From contig JAHBUY010000007.1 in NCBI GenBank assembly GCA_019637795.1, forward strand, positions 276,286-340,285: DNA of 64,000 nt. Reading direction: 5' to 3'. Position numbers and translations under genes: made by a program. Within the stretch, counting starts at the first letter, position 1; the number at the start of each line of letters is the position of its first letter. Of the stretch, positions 1 to 8,989 are shown piece by piece. The stretch comes from a bacterium. GTDB taxonomy: Bacteria > Desulfobacterota > Binatia > HRBIN30 > CADEER01. The notes below the pieces were generated by a model. That model was not told where the DNA came from. It made no database searches and worked only from the letters and a program-made list of their open reading frames with translations.

Positions 1-1908
1 CCACGAGCGCGCGTAGGTGCGCGAGCCGGGCTGGATGGCCGGACCGTCGCGATTGATCAGGATGTAGGCGAGCGTGCTCTTCACCGTGTCGACCAGCGGA
101 CGCGCGTCCTCCGGGACGTCCAGCTCGACGGGACCGAGCGCCTGCTGCCACGAGGCGATGGTGCGGGCGAGCGCCGCCTCGACGTGCGCCGCGGCGGTGG
201 CCGGGGTGACGTCGGCGAGGTCGTGCTCGGAGCCGCTGTACGGCACCGCCAGCAGCACCTCCTGGCTGCCGTTGGGCGGCAGGCGCAGATCGTACTGGAG
301 GGCGGCGGAGGCATAGCCGATCGGGTCCGTGACCTGGCGGCGCGCCGGTACCCGGCCGCCGAGCAGGAGCTCGCCGATCTGCGCCTCGTCGAAGGTGGTG
401 GCGCCGGCCTGCGTGGCGGGGGTCAGGGAGACCACCGGCGTGCGATGGTTCACCCAGACGGTGCGGCCGTCGATGCTCAGATCGTGGATCTGGGTGACGC
501 CGCCGATCATGTTCAGCGTCTGCCACGGCGGCAGCACCTGGAACGGGCGCACGGCGACGAACAGCGTCGCATCGCGCGCCGTGTCGCTGGCGTTGCTGAC
601 CCGGTAGCGGGCGTAGAGCACCGACGACCCCGGCTTGCCGGCGACGAAGGCGGTGGTGGCGAGGGTCAGCGGCGCCGCCTCCCAGGTGACGGTCGGGATC
701 GGCAGGGAGCCGTCGGCCAGCGACTGGGTGATGCGGACGTCGTTCCAGGTGATCAGACGGCCGTCGCTCCACAGGAACGGCTCGAGCGAGAAGGAGCCGC
801 GGTCCACCTCGAGCATCCCCTCCTCGTTCATCGCCGCCTTCTTGCGGTCGCCGTCGGCCCCGAGCACGGTCCAGTACGACTGCACGCCGCCGAAGTACTT
901 CGGGTAGGTGCCGGCCGGCGCCTCGCGCGCCATGGCGGTGAAGAACGCGTTCGGCGACGCGGCGAGCTCGAGCGGCAGCAGGCTGACGCGGCGGATGGCG
1001 AAGCCCTCGCCGCGGCTGCTCTCCTGCAGCGCCAGGCGGACGTAGCGCGACTCGCCGTCGGGCAGGTAGACGTAATCGCGGCCGCCGTTGCCGTGGGTGC
1101 TGCGAAAGGCGGAGGTCCAGGACGAGCCGTCCTCCGACGTCAGCACCTCGTAGACGACGGCATAGTCGTCGGGATCCCAGTCGATGACCAGGCCGCCGTA
1201 CTCGCGCACCTGGCCGAAGTCGAGCATCAGCCACTGCTCCGGTCCGAGGACGCCGCTGCGCCAGCGCGTGTAGGGATCGGCGTCGAGGACGCGCTCCGGC
1301 GTCTCGTCGGCGGCGGAGGTCGAGGCGGTGACGCGCATCGGCCCCGGGGTGCGGGTCGGCAGCACGCGGGTCTGCAGGCCGAGCTCGTCGATCCACACCG
1401 AGCCGCTGTCGCCGGCGCTGGCGGTGACGGCAAACTCGATGGCGGCGATGTCGCGCGGCGGGCCGCCGCTGAGCGGTCCCCAGGCGAACTCGATGCGCGG
1501 CTTCTTGATGCGCATCGCCCGCCAGCGCTCCGGCAGCGTGACGTCGCGCTCGCGGTACCACCAGACGTTGCGGTCGGTCTTGTCGATCAGCTTGAGCTCG
1601 AAGTCGATCGGCGGCCCGACCGCCCGGGTGTGCAGGGTGAAGGCGTAGTTCGCTGGCAGGTCGAGGGCGAACGACTTGCGCACCAGGACGTGGCCGCCGA
1701 TCGGGAACCGGTAGTCGATGCGCATCGCCTGGCCGGCGACGCCGCGGTCGCGCGCCAGCTCGACCTGGGCGCCATCGGTGCCGATCGCCGTCCAGCCGTC
1801 GAGGGTCTCGAAGTCGTCGAGGACCGTCTCAGCGAGGATCAGTTGGCTCTTCATCACCATCACCAACGCCACGATGACGCAGCGGGCCAGGTGGCGCACG
1901 GTCGGCAT
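1..1908 (-). CDS. secreted discoidin (F5/8 type C) domain protein, partial
   Basis: The reading frame runs without a stop for 636 codons and leaves the window at base 1, so only the N-terminal part is seen. It starts with a basic, hydrophobic leader (about 26 residues), followed by a beta-sandwich-like region (starting VLDDFETLDGW) and a discoidin-like domain around residues 205-300 (motifs YTRWRSG, LMLDFGQVREYGG, YVRLAL). The later part resembles the beta-rich and start of the helical portions of large glycoside-hydrolase-like proteins. Such proteins are exported and usually bind or process carbohydrate; no catalytic residue can be assigned from this fragment. A GGAGG abuts the chosen ATG directly, so an internal GTG or ATG a few codons later may be the true start. 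Function is inferred from fold only. Confidence 0.75.
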   Translation of the reverse strand, partial: MPTVRHLARCVIVALVMVMKSQLILAETVLDDFETLDGWTAIGTDGAQVELARDRGVAGQAMRIDYRFPIGGHVLVRKSFALDLPANYAFTLHTRAVGPPIDFELKLIDKTDRNVWWYRERDVTLPERWRAMRIKKPRIEFAWGPLSGGPPRDIAAIEFAVTASAGDSGSVWIDELGLQTRVLPTRTPGPMRVTASTSAADETPERVLDADPYTRWRSGVLGPEQWLMLDFGQVREYGGLVIDWDPDDYAVVYEVLTSEDGSSWTSAFRSTHGNGGRDYVYLPDGESRYVRLALQESSRGEGFAIRRVSLLPLELAASPNAFFTAMAREAPAGTYPKYFGGVQSYWTVLGADGDRKKAAMNEEGMLEVDRGSFSLEPFLWSDGRLITWNDVRITQSLADGSLPIPTVTWEAAPLTLATTAFVAGKPGSSVLYARYRVSNASDTARDATLFVAVRPFQVLPPWQTLNMIGGVTQIHDLSIDGRTVWVNHRTPVVSLTPATQAGATTFDEAQIGELLLGGRVPARRQVTDPIGYASAALQYDLRLPPNGSQEVLLAVPYSGSEHDLADVTPATAAAHVEAALARTIASWQQALGPVELDVPEDARPLVDTVKSTLAYILINRDGPAIQPGSRTYARSW

Positions 1909-2008
1909 CCTCCACGACGTTCCCTGTTCTGGCATACGACATCGGGGGATGCCACCGGCGCGCGGCCGACCATGGGCGGTCCCGCGCTGGCGTGGTACAC
2001 GCATCGCG

Positions 2009-2983
2009 ATGTCCGCCGCCCTCGACCGCCGCCTGCCGCTCGCCCACCTGCCGACGCCGCTGGTGGCGCTCGATCGCCTCGGCGCGGCGCTCGGCATGGC
2101 GCCGGGGCGCCTCTTCGCCAAGCTCGACGACAGCACCGGCCTCGCGGCCGGCGGCAACAAGGTGCGCAAGCTCGAGTACCTGTGCGCCGCGGCGCGGGCG
2201 CAGGGCTGCGACACGTTGGTCACCGGCGGCGGGGCCCAGAGCAACCACGCCCGGCTCACCGCCGCGGCGGCGCGCCGGCTCGGTCTGGAGTGCACGCTGG
2301 TGCTCGGCGGCCAGCCGCCGCCGCTGCCGGTCGGCAACCTGCTGCTCGACCACCTGCTCGGCGCCGACCTGCGCTGGGTCGACGCCTATGACTTCGCCGC
2401 CATCGAACGGGCGATCGACGCCGCGGCCGACGCGCTGGCGGCCGCCGGTCGCCGACCGTACCGCATCCCGATCGGCGGCTCGACGCCGCTCGGCGCGCTC
2501 GGCTACGTGCGCTGCGCCATCGAGCTGCTGGCGCAGGCGCCGCGCGCCACGCTGGTGGTCGTCGCCTGCGGATCGGGCGGCACGCATGCCGGGCTCGCCG
2601 CCGGGCTCGGCGAGCATCGCCGCGTGCTCGGCATCGACGTCGGCGCTCGCCCGGGCCTGGCGGCGCACGTGGAAGAGCTGGCGACCGCCACCGCGGCGCT
2701 CGCCGCGCTGCCGCCGCCGGACGGCGCGGCGCAGGTCGACGCGACGCAGGTCGGCCCCGGCTACGCCGCGCCCACCGACGCCTGCCGCGAGGCGATCGCC
2801 ATGGCGGCCCGTCTCGAGGGCCTGGTGCTCGATCCCGTCTACACGGGCAAGGCGATGGCCGGTCTGATCGCCGCCCGCCGCGCCGGTCGCATCGCCGCCG
2901 ACGCGCCGGTGGTGTTCGTGCACACCGGCGGCCTCCCCGGCCTGTTCACGCCGAGCGCGAGCGCCTGGCTGAGCGCGACCTGA
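2009..2983 (+). CDS. D-cysteine desulfhydrase / ACC deaminase family PLP enzyme
   Basis: This 324-residue protein matches the fold-type II PLP family of D-cysteine desulfhydrase (DcyD) and 1-aminocyclopropane-1-carboxylate deaminase, which break down D-cysteine or ACC to ammonia and a keto acid. The lysine that should carry PLP is Lys51 in GGNKVRKLEYL, preceded by KLDDSTGLA. The substrate region GGAQSNHARL follows near residue 80 and the phosphate-binding CGSGGTHAG loop near residue 190. The C-terminal PVYTGKAMAGL motif is also typical. The start at 2009 puts the conserved LPTPL segment near the N-terminus; longer upstream starts would add non-homologous residues. Substrate choice within the family cannot be decided by eye. 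The gene converges on the next one. Confidence 0.88.
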   Translation: MSAALDRRLPLAHLPTPLVALDRLGAALGMAPGRLFAKLDDSTGLAAGGNKVRKLEYLCAAARAQGCDTLVTGGGAQSNHARLTAAAARRLGLECTLVLGGQPPPLPVGNLLLDHLLGADLRWVDAYDFAAIERAIDAAADALAAAGRRPYRIPIGGSTPLGALGYVRCAIELLAQAPRATLVVVACGSGGTHAGLAAGLGEHRRVLGIDVGARPGLAAHVEELATATAALAALPPPDGAAQVDATQVGPGYAAPTDACREAIAMAARLEGLVLDPVYTGKAMAGLIAARRAGRIAADAPVVFVHTGGLPGLFTPSASAWLSAT

Positions 2984-3002
2984 CGGCCGGCTACTGCGGC
3001 CG
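2984..3002. terminator. bidirectional hairpin between convergent genes
   Basis: Arms CGGCCG at 2984-2989 and 2997-3002 surround a 7-nt loop, in the few bases between two convergent stop codons. No long T-run follows, so terminator function is inferred from position. Confidence 0.45.
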
Positions 3003-4235
3003 GGTTCTGGCGATGATCGCCGCGGCGATCGCCTCGGCGACGCGCTCGGCGCCGCGCGGCGTGAAGTGGCAGCAGGTGTCGGCGTAGATGTCGCCCGCTT
3101 CGTCGTGGAACAGCATCGTCAGGTCGTGGAAGTCGACCCCCTGCCCCGCCAGCTCGCGGCCGCGCGCGACCAGCAGCGGGTAGCCGGCAGTGACACGACC
3201 GGCGGCGGCGACGTCGGCGTCCCAGGCGATGCGACGCTCCGTCTCGTTCAGCACCTTCGAGCCCTCGAAATACTGATTGGGCTGGAGGAAGTGCAGGTAC
3301 TCGATGCCCTGGCCGCGGCACAGGCTGTCCATCGCCAGCGAGGCGCGGGCCCACACCTCGACGAGCTCGGTGAACATCGCCTCCGGGTCGGCGAAGGCGA
3401 ACGGCGGTCCGCTCACCTGCGGCGGCTTCGCCTGGCTCGCCGTGGCGGCATCGAGCGCCGCCGTCTCGCGCCGCAGCGCCGCCAGCTCGCGCCGGTCGAG
3501 CGCCTCCCAGAGCGCCAGCAGGAAGGCGCTGTGGCCGACGGCGGGCCAGGCCGCGAACTGGCGGCGCAGCGCCTCGCGCCGCTCGCGGATGCCCTCGATC
3601 CGCGCCACCAGCCGAAGCTGGTCGCGGTCGAGGACGTGCTGCGCCTGCACCTGCCAGTGGTGCGGGTAGAACGGATTGACCCCGTCCTGCACGTTGTCCG
3701 CGGCGGCGTCGATCTCGTTGAAGCCGTCGAGGTTGACCACCGCGTCGAACTGCGCCCCGAGGGCCAGCAACTCGGCCAGCACCAGCAACTGCTGCGGCTG
3801 TTTGTAGCCGCCGAGCGCGGTGCTCAGCACCTCGATGTGGCGGTGGGCGAAGGCGGGATCGCGGCGCAGGGCGGCGATCAGCGCCCGTTGACCGAGCGTG
3901 AAGACCTGGTCGGCGACGGAGCCGCCGAAGAAGGCGACGACGTACCGGTCCGGGCTGCGGGTGGTGAGCGGCGAGGCGCGGAAGAAGCCGTACGGATTGA
4001 TCCCCGGCGAGCGCGGATCGACGACGTAGCCGAAGTACGGATGAGCCATGATGCGCTGGTCCTCGAGCGCCTGCGCCCGCGGCAGCTCGGCATCGTCGGC
4101 GGCGCTGGCGAACAGGCGGCCGGCGCGCTCCGCCCGTGCGCCGCCATCGACCAGGCGGGTGCCGATTTCCAGCAGCCCGGCTGCGCAGGCGATCGCCGCC
4201 GCGACCACGGCGAGGCGTTTCAGCAGCAGGGGCAC
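2991..4235 (-). CDS. membrane-anchored SGNH/GDSL hydrolase-like protein
   Basis: The 414-residue product has one N-terminal hydrophobic anchor (residues about 8-24) and a periplasmic SGNH-hydrolase-like domain. Block I is FFGGSVAD with Ser106 as nucleophile candidate, a block III-like Asn is in NLDGFNEI (Asn173), and the C-terminal Asp386 and His390 lie in a DTCCHFTPRG segment. These proteins are esterases or acyltransferases acting on lipids or polysaccharides in the envelope. It ends 8 bp from the convergent desulfhydrase gene and follows the histidine kinase gene in the same direction with a 51-bp gap, so the two may be cotranscribed. The substrate is unknown. Confidence 0.75.
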   Translation of the reverse strand: MPLLLKRLAVVAAAIACAAGLLEIGTRLVDGGARAERAGRLFASAADDAELPRAQALEDQRIMAHPYFGYVVDPRSPGINPYGFFRASPLTTRSPDRYVVAFFGGSVADQVFTLGQRALIAALRRDPAFAHRHIEVLSTALGGYKQPQQLLVLAELLALGAQFDAVVNLDGFNEIDAAADNVQDGVNPFYPHHWQVQAQHVLDRDQLRLVARIEGIRERREALRRQFAAWPAVGHSAFLLALWEALDRRELAALRRETAALDAATASQAKPPQVSGPPFAFADPEAMFTELVEVWARASLAMDSLCRGQGIEYLHFLQPNQYFEGSKVLNETERRIAWDADVAAAGRVTAGYPLLVARGRELAGQGVDFHDLTMLFHDEAGDIYADTCCHFTPRGAERVAEAIAAAIIARTRPQ

Positions 4236-4286
4236 CGGCCGCTGTTAGCGCAGCGCGCCCGGCGGCGAAAGCCGCCCGGCGGCGCC

Positions 4287-5612
4287 TCAGGGCCGCTGGT
4301 TGACCAGGAGGAGCGGGCGCGGCGCCGGCGCGGCGTCCCCTGCCACCTGCGGCGCCGGGTCGATCGGCAGCGCCACGGTGACCGTCGTCCCCTCGCCGAC
4401 CGCGCTCTCGACCCGGACGCTGCCGCCGTGCGCCTCGACCACGGCGCGGACGATGAAGAGACCGAGGCCGGCGCCGTCGATGCCGCGGCTGCGGACGCCG
4501 CGGAAGTGCGGTTCGGCCAGGCGCGGCAGCTCGTCCGGCGGAATGCCCGGGCCGTCGTCGGCAACCGTGAGCTGCACCATGCCGCGCTGCCGGCGGGCGC
4601 CGAGACGCACCCGGCCGCCGGCGGGCGTGAACTTGATCGCGTTGCCCAGCAGGTTGGCGATGACCCGTTCCATCTGCACCGCGTCGAGCGCCAGCAGCGG
4701 CAGGTTGGCGTCCACGCGCGTCTGCAGCGCCACCCCCTTGATGGCGCTGGCGCTGCGCGCCACCACCAGCGCGTCGTCGACCACCGCCGCCAGGCTGGCG
4801 CTGCGCGGCTGCACCACCAGACGCCCGGCTTCGATGCGCTCGGCGTCGATCAGGTTCTGCGACAGGGTGATCACCTGGCGGGTGCTGGCGCGGATGCGCC
4901 GGGTGAGATCGGCCTGCTGCGGGTTCAGCTCGCCGGCGCTCCCGTCGAGCAGGAGATCGGCCAGCGACTCGATGACGCCGAGCGGGTTCTTCAGGTCGTG
5001 GCTGACACCCGACAGCAGGTCGAGGCGCAGCGCGCGCGCCTGCTGCGCCTCGGCGTCGCGCTCGCGGTTGCGCGCCAGGTGCACCAGTTGCCCGAAGAAG
5101 AGCGCGACGACGAAGAGGAATGGCACCCGCAGCATGTAGCCCTGCGCGAGCAGCGCGCCGATGCCCTGGTACTCGACCACGGTGTAGAGGTTCGCCACCG
5201 TGATCAGCAGCGCCGCGCCGACCACCAGGCCGATGCGCTCCGACAACGCGCTGAGGAAGAGGACGGCGAAGTAGAGCACGAACAGGTCGCCGCCCGCCGC
5301 GCCCGTGAGCGCGAGCGCGAGCGTGAGGGCCAGGGTGTCGACGGCGACCACCGTCCACTCGAGCGCCGCCGCCGAGCGCAGGCGCGGCAACCATTCGGTG
5401 AGGAGCACGTTCGAGCCCAGATACGCGGCGACGAAGAGCGCCACCCAGGGCGACATCTCGCTCAGTGGACGGCTGAACAGCACCAGATACGCGGTAGTGA
5501 CGATCAACACCCAGCGCAGCAGAAGGATGCCGTGGGCATGGTGCAGCACGGCCAGCGGGAATGCAGCATTCCCGCTGGTTTGCCGTGTATTCTTGGTCGC
5601 CTGCTCGGGCAC
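4287..5612 (-). CDS. membrane sensor histidine kinase
   Basis: The N-terminal ~180 residues hold about six hydrophobic helices and no large extracytoplasmic domain. A HisKA dimerisation domain follows with the H-box SHDLKNP (His205), then a HATPase domain with N-box NLLGNAIKF, G1 box DDGPGIP and G2 box GAGLGLFI. It therefore should autophosphorylate on His205 and pass phosphate to a response regulator, none of which lies beside it. The first start (GTG at 5612) has no clear Shine-Dalgarno and would put a 27-bp palindrome inside the coding region; a GTG at residue 22 just before LHHAHG is an alternative that leaves the palindrome upstream. The stop is followed by the SGNH hydrolase gene. Confidence 0.88.
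   Translation of the reverse strand: MPEQATKNTRQTSGNAAFPLAVLHHAHGILLLRWVLIVTTAYLVLFSRPLSEMSPWVALFVAAYLGSNVLLTEWLPRLRSAAALEWTVVAVDTLALTLALALTGAAGGDLFVLYFAVLFLSALSERIGLVVGAALLITVANLYTVVEYQGIGALLAQGYMLRVPFLFVVALFFGQLVHLARNRERDAEAQQARALRLDLLSGVSHDLKNPLGVIESLADLLLDGSAGELNPQQADLTRRIRASTRQVITLSQNLIDAERIEAGRLVVQPRSASLAAVVDDALVVARSASAIKGVALQTRVDANLPLLALDAVQMERVIANLLGNAIKFTPAGGRVRLGARRQRGMVQLTVADDGPGIPPDELPRLAEPHFRGVRSRGIDGAGLGLFIVRAVVEAHGGSVRVESAVGEGTTVTVALPIDPAPQVAGDAAPAPRPLLLVNQRP
5552..5578. repeat. 27-bp perfect palindrome
   Basis: Arms CCAGCGGGAATGC (5552-5564) and GCATTCCCGCTGG (5566-5578) are exact inverted copies around one central base. It lies at the 5' end of the histidine kinase gene, encoding residues 12-20 if the upstream start is used. 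It could be an operator, a REP-like element or an mRNA hairpin controlling translation. Confidence 0.6.
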
Positions 5613-5964
5613 GGCTGGCGATCAGAGCACGCCTCGTGCCGGACAACGACGCGGCGATGCGGATGGGGGCGCTGAATGCGCCCCCACCGCGTTTTCAGGC
5701 GAACCCCTGCCGCCCGATCGACGGGCCCCGGCACCGCAGTGTCGAAAGATCGCCGAGCGTCACGGAACGCGACGATTCGGACCGGATCCGCTGTGCGGAC
5801 TGCCAGGGCGCTCGCCGTCGCGCGCGCCGTTGGATGGCGCATTCGGCTGTGGAGAGACGCGGTCGTCCTCGCGATGACGATGGCGCGGCCGACGGCGGCC
5901 GGTTTGGCGCGCCGGGGCAAATGGGCTAATCCGGTCCGATCCGTTTGCCAGGGGGATCGCGAAG
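5613..5964. other. divergent intergenic region with GC-rich hairpin
   Basis: No convincing gene is seen in these 352 bp between the kinase and the divergently read LolA-like gene. It holds a hairpin with perfect 8-bp arms GGGGGCGC (5665-5672) and GCGCCCCC (5678-5685) around TGAAT. Promoters of both flanking genes should lie here, but no clear -35/-10 pair stands out. Confidence 0.5.
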
Positions 5965-6741
5965 ATGACGACGAGAACGGCACGCGCCGCGGGCGCGCTC
6001 GGGTTGCTGGTGGCGTTGGGGGTGCCGATGGCGAGCCGCGCCGCGGAAGAGGACGGCGACGCCAAGGCGCTGGTCGCCAAGGTCGCGGCGGCGATCCCCA
6101 AGAGTCCGGTCACCGCCAAGCTGACGCTGTCCTCGAGCGAGCTGCCGCCGCGCGAGCTGGCGATGAGCCGCAAGTACCTGAACGGCGCCCACGGCAGCTA
6201 CCTCGAGGTGACGGCGCCGGACGAGCTCGAGGGGATTCGCTTCCTGTTCATCGAGCGCGCGAACGAACCCAATGAGCAGTACATCAAGGTGAAGGCGAGC
6301 CGGAATCCCGTGCGGGTCCAGGAGGGGGTGCGCACGCAGCCGTTCCTCGGCTCGGCGTTCTACGTGTCCGACCTCGTCCTGCCCGAGATCGAGGACTACA
6401 CGTACAAGTACGTGGGCAAGGACGTGATCGGCGGCCGCAGCGTGACCCTGGTGGAAATGACGCCGAAGGACCCGGAGAAGGGGGTCTACGCCAGGACGGT
6501 GCTCGCCCTCGATCCCAAGGACCTGCTGATCATGCGCCGCGAGTTCTTCGACCAGAAGGGCGACAAGGTGAAGGTCTGGACCATCGACAAGGTCGAGCAG
6601 ATCGACGGCATCTGGACGCTCACCGGGCAGGAGATGCAGGACCTGAAGAACAACACCAAGTCCCGCCTCGACGTCAGCGACGTGAAGTACAACGCCGAGC
6701 TGCCCGACGTGATGTTCACCCCCAAGTACCTGACCCGCTGA
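5965..6741 (+). CDS. outer membrane lipoprotein-sorting (LolA-like) protein
   Basis: The 258-residue product has a signal peptide (cleavage likely after MASRA, near residue 27) and the beta-rich fold of the LolA-like outer-membrane lipoprotein-sorting family. Typical segments are GSYLEVTAPDELEGIRFLFI, the conserved FLGSAFYVSDL and the C-terminal ELPDVMFTPKYL. Members sit in the periplasm and are often encoded beside RND/MMPL transporters, but no transporter is next to this one. A clear AGGGGGA lies 9 bases before the ATG. Lipid or lipoprotein cargo is not predictable from the sequence. Confidence 0.8.
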   Translation: MTTRTARAAGALGLLVALGVPMASRAAEEDGDAKALVAKVAAAIPKSPVTAKLTLSSSELPPRELAMSRKYLNGAHGSYLEVTAPDELEGIRFLFIERANEPNEQYIKVKASRNPVRVQEGVRTQPFLGSAFYVSDLVLPEIEDYTYKYVGKDVIGGRSVTLVEMTPKDPEKGVYARTVLALDPKDLLIMRREFFDQKGDKVKVWTIDKVEQIDGIWTLTGQEMQDLKNNTKSRLDVSDVKYNAELPDVMFTPKYLTR

Positions 6742-6864
6742 CGGGCCTCTGCCTCGCTCCCCGTCCACCCGCCTTCCCCTGCCGCGTCACGCCCGGCGCG
6801 GGCGGAGGAAAAGGGCACGCCGTCCCCCGGGCCCGCGTGCTATGCAGCGGCGACATCGGGGGGA

Positions 6865-8538
6865 ATGTCCATGACGATTCGGCTCGCTCGCAGCGCCGTG
6901 TTCGCGGCGTGGTTGGCCAGCGCCTCCGGCGCCGCCGCGCTCGAGGTCGCTCTCGCCCCGTTCGCCAGCGGCTTCAACCGTCCGGTGGCGCTCGCCCACG
7001 CCGGCGACAGCCGCCTGTTCGTGGTCGAGAAGGGCGGCTACATCCGCGTCGTGCAGGCCGATGGCAGCATGCTGCCGACGCCGTTTCTCGACATCCACGG
7101 CGCCGTCTCCACCGGCAACGAGCAGGGCCTGCTCGGCCTGGCGTTCCACCCGGACTACGCCAGCAACGGCTTCTTCTACATCGACTACACCGACACCGCC
7201 GGCGCCACCCGGGTGGTGCGCTACACGGTGAGCGGCAACCCGAACGTCGCCGTCGCGGGCAGCGCCACGCCGGTGCTGAGCGTCGCCCAGCCCTTCGCCA
7301 ACCACAACGGCGGTGATCTCCACTTCGGCCCGGACGGCTATCTGTACATCAGCCTCGGCGACGGCGGCGCCGCCTGCGATCCCGGCGACACGGCGCAGAG
7401 CGGCAGCTCGCTGCTCGGCAAGCTGCTGCGACTCGACGTCGACAGCGCCTCGCCCTACGCCATTCCGCCCTCGAACCCCTACGCCGGCCCCGACGGCATC
7501 GCCGACGAGATCTGGGCCCTCGGCCTGCGCAATCCCTGGCGCTTCAGCTTCGACCGCCTGAGCGGCGACCTGTGGATCGGCGACGTCGGCCAGAACGCGC
7601 GCGAGGAGGTCGACTTCCAGCCCGCTGCGTCGAGCGGCGGCGAGAACTACGGTTGGGACTGCCGCGAGGGGTTTGCTTCGGCCGCCAGCGCCAGCGGCTG
7701 TTCGACCACCGCGACCTGCATGCCGCTCAGCCTGTTCGTCGAACCGGTCCACGACTACGGCCACGGCGCCGGCTGCTCGATCACCGGCGGCTACCGCTAT
7801 CGCGGCAGCGCCGTGCCCGCTCTCTCCGGCCTCTACGTGTTCTCGGACTACTGCGCCGGCGAGATGCGCGCTCTCGCCACCGCCGACGGCGGCCTGACCT
7901 GGAGCGCGCAGTCGTTGGGCACCCCGGTCGCCGGACTCTTCCCGACCGCGTTCGGCGAGGACGTCGCCGGCGAGCTCTACGTCGCCAGCGACGGCGGCAC
8001 CGTCTACCGCGTGCAGGCCCCGGCTGCCGCGCCAGCCTGTCCGGGGTCACCGAGGGTCGGCTGCGCGAGCGCCGACAAGGCCACGATCAAGGCCAGGCGC
8101 GGCGGCGACGCCAACAGGAACACCTTGCTCTGGAGATGGTCGGTCGCCAGCGCCACTGCCGATTTCGGCGATCCCACCACCGCGACGAGCTTTCGCCTCT
8201 GCCTGTACGCCGATGCCACCCCTATCGATCTCTCGGTCGGCGTCGCCGGCGGCGGCGGCGCCTGGCGAAGCGCCGGCAGCGGCTTCCGCTACGGGGATCC
8301 GAGCGCCGCGGGCGACGGCGCGTTCAAGCTGCTGCTCAGGGGAACGCCCGGCGGCAAGTCCACGCTGCTGCTCAAGGCGAAGGGCGCGAACCTCGATCTC
8401 GCCGCCCTCCCCCTCGGCCTCGCCAGCGAACCGCTGGTCACGCAACTGATCCGCAACGACGCCCCGACCTGCTGGGAAGCCACCTTCACGAGTCTGACGG
8501 CCGATGACGGGAGCGCGCTGAAGGCGAAGTCACCCTGA
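6865..8538 (+). CDS. secreted PQQ-dependent sugar dehydrogenase-like propeller with extra C-terminal domain
   Basis: The 557-residue protein has a signal peptide (about 25 residues) and a six-bladed beta-propeller of the glucose/sorbosone dehydrogenase family (residues about 28-385). Recognisable motifs are GFNRPVALAHAGD, EQGLLGLAFHPDY, FANHNGGDLHFGPDGYLY, LGDGG, LRNPWRFSFDR and ENYGWDC. Members oxidise sugars or related alcohols with PQQ in the periplasm, but many homologues have no proven activity. Residues about 395-557 form a second, all-beta domain, with FGDP, FRLCLYADAT, KLLLRG and a final CWEATFTS motif, which is not part of the dehydrogenase family and resembles a C-terminal module common in Binatia-like secreted proteins. 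The gene stands alone and ends 3 bp from the convergent HTH gene. Confidence 0.85.
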   Translation: MSMTIRLARSAVFAAWLASASGAAALEVALAPFASGFNRPVALAHAGDSRLFVVEKGGYIRVVQADGSMLPTPFLDIHGAVSTGNEQGLLGLAFHPDYASNGFFYIDYTDTAGATRVVRYTVSGNPNVAVAGSATPVLSVAQPFANHNGGDLHFGPDGYLYISLGDGGAACDPGDTAQSGSSLLGKLLRLDVDSASPYAIPPSNPYAGPDGIADEIWALGLRNPWRFSFDRLSGDLWIGDVGQNAREEVDFQPAASSGGENYGWDCREGFASAASASGCSTTATCMPLSLFVEPVHDYGHGAGCSITGGYRYRGSAVPALSGLYVFSDYCAGEMRALATADGGLTWSAQSLGTPVAGLFPTAFGEDVAGELYVASDGGTVYRVQAPAAAPACPGSPRVGCASADKATIKARRGGDANRNTLLWRWSVASATADFGDPTTATSFRLCLYADATPIDLSVGVAGGGGAWRSAGSGFRYGDPSAAGDGAFKLLLRGTPGGKSTLLLKAKGANLDLAALPLGLASEPLVTQLIRNDAPTCWEATFTSLTADDGSALKAKSP

Positions 8539-8541
8539 GCC

Positions 8542-8769
8542 TCAGGCAGCGCGCAGCCGCGGCCGGCGGCGCGCGACGAGCGGCTCGAGGAGGGCTTCGA
8601 TCGGAACCTGCAACGCCGCGGCGATGCGCGTCAGCTCGTCAGGCTGCGCTTCGGCGACCCCGTTCTCGATCGCCGACAGGCGCCCCCAGGCGATGGCCGC
8701 TCGCTTGGCGAGCACCATCTGCATCACCCCACGTTCGAATCGGCAGCGCTTGAGCGGCGTCAGTCGCAT
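8542..8769 (-). CDS. small XRE-family HTH regulator
   Basis: This 75-residue protein is little more than a Cro/C1-type helix-turn-helix: after MRLTPLKRCRFERG come AIAWGRLSAIENG (recognition region), DELTRIAAALQVP and IEALLEPLV. The start at 8769 is supported by GGAGGGG 8 bases upstream; longer in-frame starts lack support. It is probably a DNA-binding regulator of nearby genes, but no target is evident. The divergently read UUP1-type operon begins about 220 bp away and is a possible target by position only. Confidence 0.72.
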   Translation of the reverse strand: MRLTPLKRCRFERGVMQMVLAKRAAIAWGRLSAIENGVAEAQPDELTRIAAALQVPIEALLEPLVARRRPRLRAA

Positions 8770-8989
8770 CGGTCTACCCCTCCATCGAGCCGCGCGGAGA
8801 GGGTGCAATCGATGTGCCCGGCGGCCGCGCGCGGGTCTCGATCGGCAATTCCGGGACAGTGTCGAAAGCTTGCCAGAATCGGGTGTTACGCCCGCGATGC
8901 GCACCTGCCACATGAGACGGCACAGAAGGCCGACGGCAAGTGGCCTCGGGACGCGGCCCATGGTAGGAGCGCTGCGACGTCGTTGACCC

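Noticed and set aside
184..2391. A 735-codon open frame on the plus strand opposite the discoidin protein
   Set aside because: Its residues are typical of antisense GC-rich frames (Arg, Ala, Gly, His), with no domain, while the minus frame encodes a recognisable exported protein.
2839..5646. A 935-codon minus-strand frame
   Set aside because: It overlaps the SGNH hydrolase and histidine kinase in another frame and has no recognisable motif; it is a shadow of those genes.
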